NCBI GenBank assembly: GCA_046350935.1
Contig: JAXLZK010000002.1
Span: forward strand, 113,204 to 177,203
DNA length: 64,000 bases
Direction: 5' to 3'
DNA from: Nitrobium sp046350935
GTDB lineage: Bacteria > Nitrospirota > Thermodesulfovibrionia > Thermodesulfovibrionales > Dissulfurispiraceae
Below the pieces are notes generated by a model, which was not told the DNA's origin, made no database searches, and worked only from the letters and a program-made list of their open reading frames with translations. The position numbers and the translations under genes were made by a program. This document shows, piece by piece, positions 25,185-32,315 of the stretch; position 1 is the stretch's first letter; each line of letters begins with the position of its first letter.

Positions 25185-26311
25185 GCCGCGGCTCCCCCCC
25201 GGTCCGTACCCCGCCGCACGACGTCGGCGAACTCTCCCGCCGCCCTGTCGATGGAGAAGGCCTCGGCCCTCTTTCTCGCTTTCGCCCCCATTGCCGCGCA
25301 CTCCTCAAGGGCGAGGGAGATCCTGCCGGCCCATTCGCGGGCGTCGGACAGGGACTCCGGTACGTACCCTTCCTGCCCTTCGCCGATGATCTCGGCGGCC
25401 CCGTTGCTCCGGGTGGTGACGACCGGGAGGCCCGACGCCATGGCTTCCAGCGTGGCGTTGCTGAAGGGGTCGTAGAGGGTGGGGAGGACAAAGAGATCGG
25501 CGGCCGCGTACAGACCCTCTATCTCCCGGTACGGCCCCAGGAAAACGACCCGTCCGGAGATGCCGCGCTTTTCAGCAAGCGCCCGGTAGCCGCGCGTCTC
25601 CCCCTTGCCGGCGACGAGGAGCCTGCGGTGCGGTTCTTTCAGCAGGGCGAAGGCCTCCATGAGGGTCCCGAGCCCTTTCCGCCTGAACCCCGAGCCCACG
25701 AAGAGGACCGCCTTTTCCCCGTCCCGCAGGCCGAGGCGCTCCCGCACCTCCCCGCGCCGCTTCTCCCTGTTTTCCGGGGTGAAGCGCGCCAGGTCCACTC
25801 CGTTGCGGATGACGGTTATCCTCTCCTCCCGGACCCCGTAATGCCGGATGATCTGCTCCTTCACCATCCCCGAGTTGGCGATGATGAGGCCTGTCGAGGA
25901 AAAGAGCTCCCGTTCGAGGGAAAGGAGGAGGCGATGGAGCGGATTGAGGGAAAAAGAGATCTTTTTGTAAAACGGCTCCACCCGCCTCCTGATGGCGAGC
26001 CACTCCGCGTGGCAGCCCTCCCCCGCCCGGTAGATGTCCTGGCAGGTCGTCCGCTCGAAGCTGACGGTGCAGGGGGAGCGCAGCTCCTTCAGGAGCGCAC
26101 AGGCGTTCCTGTTGAACGTGGCGGTGGAGAGGTACGAGCCTGCATTCACCACGGGCACCCGGTGGAACCGTATGCCCTCCGTCGGGACCCATGCATGGGA
26201 AAGCACGTTGATCTCGAACTCTCCCTTCAGGCGGTCCATCAGCGTACGCATGTAGTTCTCGGCCCCCCCGTGCGGGGAAAAGCGTTTTTTTATGAAAAAG
26301 AGCCGTCTCAT
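25181..26311 (-). CDS. GT4 glycosyltransferase (WaaG-like)
   Basis: A 376-residue GT-B glycosyltransferase and the first gene of the LPS operon. N-terminal 'FFIKKRFSPHGGAENYMRTL' is the acceptor-domain glycine loop. The donor domain shows 'AVLFVGSGFRRKGLGTLMEA' and the EX7E-type motif in 'DPFSNATLEAMASGLPVVTT'. The pattern 'RTTCQDIYRAGEGCHAEWL' near residue 95 is characteristic of WaaG, the enzyme adding glucose to heptose II of the LPS core. An AT-rich stretch (26312-26350) between it and the divergent sugar-nucleotide dehydrogenase probably contains promoters. Confidence 0.88.
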   Translation of the reverse strand: MRRLFFIKKRFSPHGGAENYMRTLMDRLKGEFEINVLSHAWVPTEGIRFHRVPVVNAGSYLSTATFNRNACALLKELRSPCTVSFERTTCQDIYRAGEGCHAEWLAIRRRVEPFYKKISFSLNPLHRLLLSLERELFSSTGLIIANSGMVKEQIIRHYGVREERITVIRNGVDLARFTPENREKRRGEVRERLGLRDGEKAVLFVGSGFRRKGLGTLMEAFALLKEPHRRLLVAGKGETRGYRALAEKRGISGRVVFLGPYREIEGLYAAADLFVLPTLYDPFSNATLEAMASGLPVVTTRSNGAAEIIGEGQEGYVPESLSDAREWAGRISLALEECAAMGAKARKRAEAFSIDRAAGEFADVVRRGTDRGGAAA

Positions 26312-26425
26312 CCTAATATTTTATTTTTTGGTTTTTTATTATATCATTAGTTCTATGTGAGGGAATGAAGAAGCCGGTCCGGAGGAGTCGTCAGACGGCT
26401 GTTCCCTGTCGAGGACGGAGGGCGC

Positions 26426-27736
26426 ATGATAGAAGATTTCGTTGCAGGCAGGAAGAAGCTGGCGGTAGTGGGGATGGGCTACGTGGGCCTGCCCCTGTGT
26501 GTCGGTTTTGGCAAGGCCTTCGGGAAGGTAATCGGCTTCGATATCAGTACGGCCCGGATCCGGGAGCTCCGGGAGGGCGAGGACAGGACCCTCGAAGTCC
26601 CTCACGGGGAGATCGCCGCGGCCTCGGTCCATTTCACCACCGACCCCGCGGCCCTGAAAGAGGCGAGCGTGATCATCGTCGCGGTCCCCACTCCGATCAA
26701 CTCCCACAAGATCCCCGACCTGAAACCGCTGCAGTCCGCCTCCGAGACGGTGGGCAGGAACCTGAGCCGGGGGGCGGTGGTGGTCTATGAATCGACGGTC
26801 TATCCGGGGGTCACGGAGGACATCTGCGGCCCCATTATCGAGAAGCACTCAGGGCTGAAGGCGGGAGAGGACTTCACCCTCGGCTACTCCCCGGAGAGGA
26901 TCAACCCGGGGGACAGGGTGCACACCGTCGAAAATATCGTGAAGGTCGTTTCGGCCCAGGACGGCAGGACCACGGAGCTGCTCGCGGCGCTCTATGGGAA
27001 GGTCATCAGGGCGGGGATCTACCAGGCCTCCGACATCAAGACCGCGGAGTCCGCAAAGGTCATCGAGAATATCCAGCGGGACCTGAATATCGCGCTGATC
27101 AACGAGCTCTCCATCATCTTCCACCGCATGGGGATCGATACGATGAAGGTGCTTGAGGCCGCAGGGACGAAATGGAATTTCCTGCCCTTCCGGCCGGGCC
27201 TCGTGGGCGGGCACTGCATCGGGGTGGACCCGTACTACCTCACCTTCAAGGCCCAGGAGGTGGGCTACCATCCCGAAGTGATCCTCGCGGGCAGGCGGAT
27301 CAACGACTACATGGGGAAGTACATCGCTGAGCAGACCATAAAGGAGATGATCAAGGCCGGGACCGCCGTCAAGGGAAGCCGGGTCCTGATCCTCGGCTTC
27401 ACGTTCAAGGAGAATGTCAAGGACGTGCGCAACACCCGGGTGGTCGACATCTACCACGAGCTCAGGGAGTACGGAGTAGTCCCCTCCATCCACGACCCCG
27501 AGGCGGAGCGGGAGGAGGTGCGGGAGGAGTACGGCATCGAGCTGATCGGGAGCCTCCATGAGTTCTGCCCGTACAGCGGCATCATCGCCGCGGTGCGGCA
27601 CGACAAGTTCAACGGGATCACGCCTGCATACCTGCGCTCCCTCTGCGGGAACGCCCCGGTCCTCATCGACGTAAAGGGGTGCTTCGAGGGAGAGAGCTGC
27701 GAGGCCGCCGGCTTCGGGCGGTACTGGAGGCTGTAG
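26426..27736 (+). CDS. UDP-sugar 6-dehydrogenase of the TviB/WbpO family
   Basis: A 436-residue NAD-dependent dehydrogenase that oxidises C6 of a UDP-N-acetylhexosamine to the uronic acid. It has the Rossmann loop 'LAVVGMGYVGLPLCVGFGKA' (about residues 12-31), 'VIIVAVPTPINSHKIPDLK', the catalytic-loop cysteine in 'GLVGGHCIGVDPYYL' and the C-terminal UDP-binding 'ILGFTFKENVKDVRNTRVVD'. The 'PTPI' and 'GGHCIGVDPYYLT' forms resemble TviB/WbpO (UDP-GalNAc or UDP-GlcNAc dehydrogenase). It likely supplies an acidic sugar for O-antigen or capsule, consistent with the LPS operon diverging from it. Confidence 0.9.
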   Translation: MIEDFVAGRKKLAVVGMGYVGLPLCVGFGKAFGKVIGFDISTARIRELREGEDRTLEVPHGEIAAASVHFTTDPAALKEASVIIVAVPTPINSHKIPDLKPLQSASETVGRNLSRGAVVVYESTVYPGVTEDICGPIIEKHSGLKAGEDFTLGYSPERINPGDRVHTVENIVKVVSAQDGRTTELLAALYGKVIRAGIYQASDIKTAESAKVIENIQRDLNIALINELSIIFHRMGIDTMKVLEAAGTKWNFLPFRPGLVGGHCIGVDPYYLTFKAQEVGYHPEVILAGRRINDYMGKYIAEQTIKEMIKAGTAVKGSRVLILGFTFKENVKDVRNTRVVDIYHELREYGVVPSIHDPEAEREEVREEYGIELIGSLHEFCPYSGIIAAVRHDKFNGITPAYLRSLCGNAPVLIDVKGCFEGESCEAAGFGRYWRL

Positions 27737-27786
27737 GGCCGGCAGCGTCAGGGGGGCTCCCGTTCTTCACCCGCCCTGCCCGAAAA

Positions 27787-27815
27787 GTGTACTTTCCCCG
27801 TTTTTTCCCTATAAT
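27787..27815 (+). promoter_or_regulatory. Putative sigma-70 type promoter of the AraC-type regulator
   Basis: A perfect TATAAT at 27810-27815 lies about 50 bases before the GTG start. The hexamer 17 bases upstream (gtgtac) is a weak -35, so an activator may be needed. Confidence 0.4.
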
Positions 27816-27865
27816 GTAAGTAGGGGGAGCACTCTCCCGGAATTCCTCGCTGCAGCAGGGGGGCC

Positions 27866-28657
27866 GTGGAACAGAATCCCGTTATCGCCATTGCCGAGGA
27901 GGGGGAGCACGCGCTCTACAAGGGCCTGGTCCTTGAGGGTGAGCGGATCGAAACGGTCCGGTTCAGCAAGGCCCTGAGCGCGCTGCAGCGGTGCGCCGCC
28001 GATTTTATCCTCCTCGACAGCGGACGCCATGCGCGGCAGGGCCTGCACCTTCTGAACGAGATCAAGACCGCCTGTTCAGACGTCCCGGTCTTCTTTTTCA
28101 CCAGCGCGGGGTCCGAAGAGGTGGCCGTCGCTGCCTTCCGGCTGGGGGCGCGGGACTACTTCAGAAAGCCGTTCGATCCTCAGGAGGTGCAGAAGAGGGT
28201 CCAGGGGATTCTGCAGTACAAGAGGGCGGCGGAGAGGAAGCGCGTCCCCTGCATCGTCGTGCAGGATGCGGCGGTCCTTGCAGCGGCGGGCTCTCCTTCT
28301 CAGTACAAACCCCGGAGCATCCAGCACGTCGTCCGGTACATCCAGAACAATCTCTCCACGGAGCTCCGCCTCTCGGGGCTCGCCCGGGAGGCGCATCTCA
28401 GCAAGTACCATTTCTGCAGGGTTTTCAAGCGGCACGTAGGAGTGAGCCCCCGGCGGTTTATCATTACGATGAGAATAGAGAAAGCCAAGGAGCTTCTGGT
28501 ACGGGAGGAGATGAACGTCTCCCTGGCGGCCATGGAAGCGGGTTTCAACGACCTGAGCAACTTCATCAAGGAGTTCAAGAAGTGCACGGGGTTCACCCCG
28601 ACAGCCTACCGGAGCCTACACCGGAAAGAGAGCTCTCTGCCCCTTTTCCCTTTCTAA
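27866..28657 (+). CDS. Response-regulator-like receiver fused to AraC DNA-binding domain
   Basis: A 263-residue protein starting at GTG (AGGGGGG upstream). Residues 5-118 are a receiver domain: acidic pair 'IAEEGEHAL', phospho-acceptor Asp in 'DFILLDSGRHARQGLHLL', Thr in 'VFFFTSAGSEE' and the conserved Lys in 'DYFRKPFDP'. Residues 155-260 are an AraC/XylS double helix-turn-helix: 'LSGLAREAHLSKYHFCRVFK' and 'AAMEAGFNDLSNFIKEFKKC'. It is probably phosphorylated by an unlinked histidine kinase, as none is nearby. Its targets are unknown; the neighbouring sugar dehydrogenase is one possibility. Confidence 0.9.
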   Translation: MEQNPVIAIAEEGEHALYKGLVLEGERIETVRFSKALSALQRCAADFILLDSGRHARQGLHLLNEIKTACSDVPVFFFTSAGSEEVAVAAFRLGARDYFRKPFDPQEVQKRVQGILQYKRAAERKRVPCIVVQDAAVLAAAGSPSQYKPRSIQHVVRYIQNNLSTELRLSGLAREAHLSKYHFCRVFKRHVGVSPRRFIITMRIEKAKELLVREEMNVSLAAMEAGFNDLSNFIKEFKKCTGFTPTAYRSLHRKESSLPLFPF

Positions 28658-28858
28658 TAAAGCTATGCATTACCCACAGGGTAAGAACGGACAAGGAGTG
28701 GGAAAGAGCAGGCAATTCTTTGAAAGCAAAGCAGCCGATGAGGAAATCTGCTGGCCGTCATTCCCGCTTGACGGGCATCCTTACGGAAGGATGCCGGACC
28801 TCATGAACTTACCCATTGCACAGAGGGACATACCATGTGGGTAATGAGAAGCCTAATA

Positions 28859-28892
28859 AAGAGGGGCAAAGGATATTTCCTTTGCCCCTCTT
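28859..28892. terminator. Strong hairpin, possible terminator
   Basis: aagaggggcaaagga and tcctttgcccctctt are perfect reverse complements (15-bp stem) around a four-base tatt loop. There is no clear T-run after it, only tt on either side. It lies about 200 bases after the AraC-type gene. Confidence 0.5.
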
Positions 28893-29308
28893 CCCCGAGC
28901 GGAATGCGGTCGAGCGGTGCCCTGTTTTCGGTGCGTTCTGCCGGAAGAAAAGTCCAGCGCCGGGGGGAGCGGTGAGGTCCAGGAGGAGAAATCCGGCTCA
29001 GGGACGGCTACCTGACAGCTTAGCAATATGTATGCCAGATTCTAAGTACCTGTACTTTCCCGCTTTATTCCTTTCGCTGCGCCCCCTGTAAATTCTACCG
29101 ACACCGAAGGATGCTTTTTTGTCGGAAAAGACGGGCTGCCCGCTTCCGGTGTGTTAAAATTTCCGAACAGGAGGGAGTTGGGTGTAAAAAATACCGACAC
29201 GTATCCGGCGCGCATCCGGCACGCATCCGGAAGAGGGGGAACTCCCGCCTGCGGCACGACGGAAAGAGGGTCCGCGCGCCTTATTTTGTAGTGCGGGGTA
29301 AAAAGTCG

Positions 29309-29314
29309 TATAAT
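29309..29314 (+). promoter_or_regulatory. Putative -10 box immediately before dispersed element copy 2
   Basis: A perfect TATAAT lies 2 bases before the left end of the element at 29316, with a partial -35 (ttgtag) 17 bases upstream. If used, transcription would start at about 29321 and carry the whole palindromic element as leader of the Lrp-like gene. Confidence 0.4.
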
Positions 29315-29315
29315 C

Positions 29316-29506
29316 TAGGGTATATATGCAAACTTTTTTCTGCTGCGACCGGCTGCACAGCACACGGCCTGCGTTATCCCGGGGAAAACGTCCTCAACGT
29401 AGCAGCGCTACGCTATCATCCCGTTGGCGGGCTTTTTCCCCGTGCCGCCTTGCCCCTGCACTGTTCGCCCGGTCTCGCAACAAATACAGCTTGTATACAC
29501 ACCCTA
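29316..29506. repeat. Dispersed palindromic element, copy 2 (191 bp)
   Basis: Begins tagggtatatatgcaaactt and ends aagcttgtatacacacccta-like (cttgtatacacaccct at the right end). The internal blocks ctgctgcgaccggctgcac, ccggggaaaacgtcctcaac, ccgtgccgccttgcccctgc and cgcccggtctcgcaac are shared with copy 3. Read backwards, the right half aligns imperfectly with the left half over its whole length, so a transcript could fold into one long hairpin. Confidence 0.85.
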
Positions 29507-29530
29507 AAAAAATCGCCACAGGAGGGATGT

Positions 29531-29761
29531 ATGGCGCGTATCTACCTGCTGATAAACGTGCTGCCGGGCAAGGACGTCTCGATCCGTGACACCCTGCGCG
29601 GGATCAAGGGGGTGGCCCAGGCGGACCTGATCACCGGTCCTTACGACATCGCCGCGGTGCTGGAGGGGGAAGATACCTCCGACATCTTCGGCAATATCAT
29701 CAAGAAGGTGCGCAAACTGAAGGGCATCAACCGGACAGAGACCTTCGTGGCGATCGAATAG
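29531..29761 (+). CDS. Stand-alone Lrp/AsnC ligand-binding (RAM) domain protein
   Basis: A 76-residue protein starting at the ATG after GGAGGG. It consists only of the alpha/beta RAM domain of Lrp/AsnC regulators: 'RIYLLINVLPGKDVSIRDTL', 'VAQADLITGPYDIAAVLEGE' and 'VRKLKGINRTETFVAIE'. There is no DNA-binding helix-turn-helix, and the frame upstream is the palindromic repeat. Such stand-alone domains are ferredoxin-like dimers that may bind amino acids. It is followed 6 bases later by the toprim gene and may be part of that operon. Its function is not known. Confidence 0.85.
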   Translation: MARIYLLINVLPGKDVSIRDTLRGIKGVAQADLITGPYDIAAVLEGEDTSDIFGNIIKKVRKLKGINRTETFVAIE

Positions 29762-29767
29762 CCTTCC

Positions 29768-30217
29768 ATGCAGCCTCCGGGCACGGATATAGAGAGGGCG
29801 GAGAGGCTCCGGGAAGTTTTTCAGGGGCTCTACGAGATCAACAAGAGAATCCCCATTATCGTAGAGGGGCGGAAGGACGTCCTCGCCCTCAGGAAGATCG
29901 GGCTTGTGGGAGACATCATCGCCCTTCATGGAGGCAAGAGGTTCTATGAGTTCTGCGAGGAGATCGCGGAGAGGTTCCACCGGGTGGTCCTTCTCATGGA
30001 CTGGGACGAGAAGGGAGATGCCATCCATAAGAGCGTCGCGGAGCATCTGAAAGGGATGTGGGAGGAGTTTTCCGCCTTCCGGGAGGTCATCAGGCTGCTG
30101 TGCCAGAAGGACATAAAGGATATCGAGGGGATCCCGGTGCTTCTCGGGAGGCTGGCGGGGGCCGCGGTCACGGTGGGCGAGCCTGAAGAGGGAGAGGGGT
30201 TCAGGGGCGATATATGA
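29768..30217 (+). CDS. Small stand-alone toprim-domain protein
   Basis: A 149-residue protein. The toprim core is clear: Glu in 'RIPIIVEGRKDVLALRKIGL' (about residues 28-47) and the DxD in 'RVVLLMDWDEKGDAIHKSVA' (about 74-93). This is the metal-binding catalytic fold of topoisomerases, primases, OLD nucleases and RNase M5. The length and 'VEGRKD' pattern are closest to archaeal/bacterial small toprim (M5-like) proteins, which may cut structured RNA; that is inference. It overlaps the yraN gene start, so the two are coupled. Confidence 0.8.
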   Translation: MQPPGTDIERAERLREVFQGLYEINKRIPIIVEGRKDVLALRKIGLVGDIIALHGGKRFYEFCEEIAERFHRVVLLMDWDEKGDAIHKSVAEHLKGMWEEFSAFREVIRLLCQKDIKDIEGIPVLLGRLAGAAVTVGEPEEGEGFRGDI

Positions 30218-30558
30218 TGCGCTCCCTTGGCGCGGACGGCGAGGAGCTCGCCGCCCGCTACCTGCGAGAGAGGGGCTGCGCGGTCCTCCACCGCAACTAC
30301 CGGACGCCGGTGGGCGAGGCGGACATCGTCGTGCTGGACAGGGAAACGGTCGTCTTCGTGGAGGTGAAGGCGCGGAGCAGCTCCGCCTTCGGGCAGCCTT
30401 TCGAGGCGGTCGATTTCCGCAAACAGGAGAAGCTCCGGAGAGTCGCCCTCTACTATCTGAAGCAGCAGGGGGTGGAGTCACCGGTGCGTTTTGACGTGAT
30501 CAGCGTGCTTTTCAGGGACGGCAGAGGAGAGATAACCCATATAAAGGAGGCCTTTTAG
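30214..30558 (+). CDS. YraN/UPF0102 family putative endonuclease
   Basis: A 114-residue protein of the UPF0102 family, an RecB/Holliday-junction-resolvase-like fold. The catalytic set is present: Glu in 'GEELAARYLRERG', Asp in 'GEADIVVLDRETV' and the E-x-K of 'VVFVEVKARSSSAFG'. The start ATG overlaps the toprim stop. The family is widespread, often near rnhB or trmD, and its in-vivo role is not settled. Here it sits in a compact set with a toprim protein, both being nuclease folds. Confidence 0.9.
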   Translation: MMRSLGADGEELAARYLRERGCAVLHRNYRTPVGEADIVVLDRETVVFVEVKARSSSAFGQPFEAVDFRKQEKLRRVALYYLKQQGVESPVRFDVISVLFRDGRGEITHIKEAF

Positions 30559-30562
30559 TGGC

Positions 30563-30589
30563 GGCAGGCACCCGGCGGTTTGGCCTGCC
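30563..30589. terminator. Hairpin between yraN and the aminotransferase gene
   Basis: ggcaggc and gcctgcc form a 7-bp GC stem with a 13-base loop containing cggcgg. No T-run follows, so a termination role is uncertain. Confidence 0.3.
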
Positions 30590-30610
30590 TGCACACCGTG
30601 ACGCTGCGCA

Positions 30611-31501
30611 ATGAGCCATTTCGTGTACCTGAACGATAGAGTCGTCCCTGCTGCAGAGGCGAAAGTTTCCGTGTTCGACCACGGATTTTTATACGGCGAC
30701 GGTATTTACGAGACCCTGCGGGTGTATGACGGGGTGGTCTTTCTCCTCGATGAGCACCTGCAGAGGCTCTCCCGCTCCGCCTCCCTCATCGGACTCGCTC
30801 TCCCGAAGGACATGCCCGGCATCAAGCGTGCGCTGTACGAGACCCTCCAGGCCAATGCCCTGAGGAACGCCTACGTACGCCTGACGGTTTCGCGGGGGTA
30901 CGGGCAGATCGGCCTCGACCCCGCTCTCTGCAAGGAGCCCACGTTCGTTATCATCGCCAATGAATTCAAGCCGTATCCGAACGCGCTGTACGAGAGCGGG
31001 ATTTCCCTGCTCATCGCCTCCACGAAAAGGAACCTGAAGGAGGCGCTGGATCCCCGGATAAAGTCTCTCAATTTCCTCAATAATATCCTGGCAAAGATCG
31101 AGGCGAAGCAGGCGGACGCCTACGAGGCGGTGCTGCTCAACGGCGCTGGGTGCCTGACCGAGGGGACCATCAGCAATCTCTTCTTCGTGAAGGAAGGGGT
31201 CCTCTGCACCCCTTCGGTGGAATGCGGGATCCTGGACGGGATCACCCGCGCCCTGGTCATCGACCTCGCGGTGCGGAACAGCATCGGACTCTGCGAAGGG
31301 GAGTTTCTTCCCGGGGACCTCTACGGGGCCTCCGAGGTCTTCGTGACCAACACGACCATGGAAGTGATGCCGGTCTGCAGGGTGGACGCCGCCCGCTTCA
31401 CGGCGGGCCCGGTGGCCAGGCTGCTCCACACACAGTACCAACGCGAGGTGAACGGATATGTCAGCGAAAAAAAGGGAGAGGGACCTTCCCTCTGGCAGTA
31501 G
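30611..31501 (+). CDS. ilvE: Class IV aminotransferase (branched-chain aminotransferase-like)
   Basis: A 296-residue fold type IV PLP enzyme. The N-terminal 'VSVFDHGFLYGDGIYETLRV' (residues 19-38) and 'YVRLTVSRGYGQIGLDP' are typical. The PLP lysine is in 'DPRIKSLNFLNNILAKIEAK' (about residue 155), and the cofactor phosphate loop 'FVTNTTMEVMPV' is near the end. The likely reaction is transamination of branched-chain 2-oxo acids, but D-amino acid aminotransferase and aminodeoxychorismate lyase share the fold and cannot be excluded. It overlaps deoC by 44 bases. Confidence 0.82.
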   Translation: MSHFVYLNDRVVPAAEAKVSVFDHGFLYGDGIYETLRVYDGVVFLLDEHLQRLSRSASLIGLALPKDMPGIKRALYETLQANALRNAYVRLTVSRGYGQIGLDPALCKEPTFVIIANEFKPYPNALYESGISLLIASTKRNLKEALDPRIKSLNFLNNILAKIEAKQADAYEAVLLNGAGCLTEGTISNLFFVKEGVLCTPSVECGILDGITRALVIDLAVRNSIGLCEGEFLPGDLYGASEVFVTNTTMEVMPVCRVDAARFTAGPVARLLHTQYQREVNGYVSEKKGEGPSLWQ

Positions 31502-32186
31502 AGGGCCGCAGCCCGCATCCCCGTATTCCCCACGGGAGATCGCCCGGAGCATCGACCAGACTCTTTTGAAGCCATACGCCACCGAGGCCGATATTATCAG
31601 GCTCTGCAAGGGCGCGATCAGGTACCGGTTCCATTCTGTCTGCGTGCATCCCTATTTTGTCCCCCTCTGCAAGGCCGTTCTCACGGGCTATGACATCAGC
31701 GTGGCGACGGTGATCGGGTTCCCCCTGGGGATGTCGCTGAAGAGCATAAAGGTATACGAGGCGATGCAGGCTGTCCTGTACGGGGCTCAGGAGCTGGACA
31801 TCGTGCTGAACCTCGGTGCGGTGAAATCGGGGAACTGGGACTTCGTGGAGAAGGAGCTGCGCGAGGTGATCAACTCCTCTCCCGCGGTGCTCCACAAAAT
31901 CATTCTGGAAACCTGCTATCTCACCGCTGAGGAGAAGCGCGCCGCTGCCGCGGTCGCGGTGGCATGCGGGGCGCGGTTTGTCAAAACCTCGACCGGGTTC
32001 GGCGGGAAGGGCGCGACCGTTGCCGACGTAAAGCTCCTGAAGGAGGTGGTGCAGGGCCGGGCGGAGGTGAAGGCTTCCGGCGGGATACGGACCCTTGCCC
32101 AAACGGTGCGCTTCCTCAGGGCCGGGGCGACCCGGATCGGAACCAGCGCGGGCGTCGAGATCATGCAGGAAGCGCTTCCGCAGTAG
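31458..32186 (+). CDS. deoC: Deoxyribose-phosphate aldolase
   Basis: A 242-residue class I aldolase that splits 2-deoxyribose 5-phosphate to glyceraldehyde 3-phosphate and acetaldehyde. The Schiff-base lysine is in 'CGARFVKTSTGFGGKGATV', and the second catalytic Lys in 'GRAEVKASGGIRTLAQTVR'. 'EIARSIDQTLLKPYATEADI' marks the N-terminus of the fold. The first 25 residues are extra and lie over the 3' end of the aminotransferase gene, so the true start could be further in, but no better ribosome site is evident. Confidence 0.94.
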   Translation: MSAKKRERDLPSGSRGPQPASPYSPREIARSIDQTLLKPYATEADIIRLCKGAIRYRFHSVCVHPYFVPLCKAVLTGYDISVATVIGFPLGMSLKSIKVYEAMQAVLYGAQELDIVLNLGAVKSGNWDFVEKELREVINSSPAVLHKIILETCYLTAEEKRAAAAVAVACGARFVKTSTGFGGKGATVADVKLLKEVVQGRAEVKASGGIRTLAQTVRFLRAGATRIGTSAGVEIMQEALPQ

Positions 32187-32197
32187 GGGGAGGAAAT

Positions 32198-32293
32198 AAC
32201 TCCCCCTCACCCCCTCTTACCTTAAGAGGGGGGAATTCAGGGAATCCACTCCTCCCCTTAAAGTAAGGGGAGGGCGGGAGGGGTTACTCAGCC
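32198..32293. repeat. Double-hairpin intergenic repeat, copy B
   Basis: Hairpins on ccccctcttaccttaagagggg and cctccccttaaagtaaggggagg with outer edges aactccccctcac and gggttactcagcc. It is an inverted copy of the 23856 repeat, about 8.3 kb away. It sits between the convergent deoC and lptG genes and could act as a two-way terminator. Confidence 0.85.
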
Positions 32294-32315
32294 CTTCTTT
32301 CTTCTAACCCGTCCC

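Larger units (their letters stand above)
28658..29315. other. Long intergenic region with inverted repeats, no gene seen
   Basis: No convincing coding frame is seen. From 28666 to 28845 the stretch is bounded by an inverted repeat (cattacccaca near 28667 and tgtgggtaatg near 28834) and encloses smaller stems such as ctttgaaagcaaag and gcatccttacggaaggatgc, so it could be a structured RNA or a small palindromic element. A 15-bp hairpin follows at 28859. Three 11-base tandem units (cgcatccggca type) lie at about 29200-29231. Confidence 0.4.

Noticed and set aside
23842..25491. Upstream extension of the GT2 frame to 803 codons
   Set aside because: The extra part runs through an intergenic double-hairpin repeat and through the heptosyltransferase gene in another frame; the GT2 homology begins at 'MTHISVC'.
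28666..28760. Cyclic-di-GMP (GEMM) riboswitch, suggested by cacaggg and gcaaagc pieces
   Set aside because: The order and spacing of the pieces do not match the consensus fold, and it lies downstream of a gene with no obvious target close behind.
29111..29530. N-terminal extension of the Lrp-like protein
   Set aside because: The extension is the translated dispersed palindromic element, and the ATG at 29531 has its own ribosome site and starts the RAM fold.
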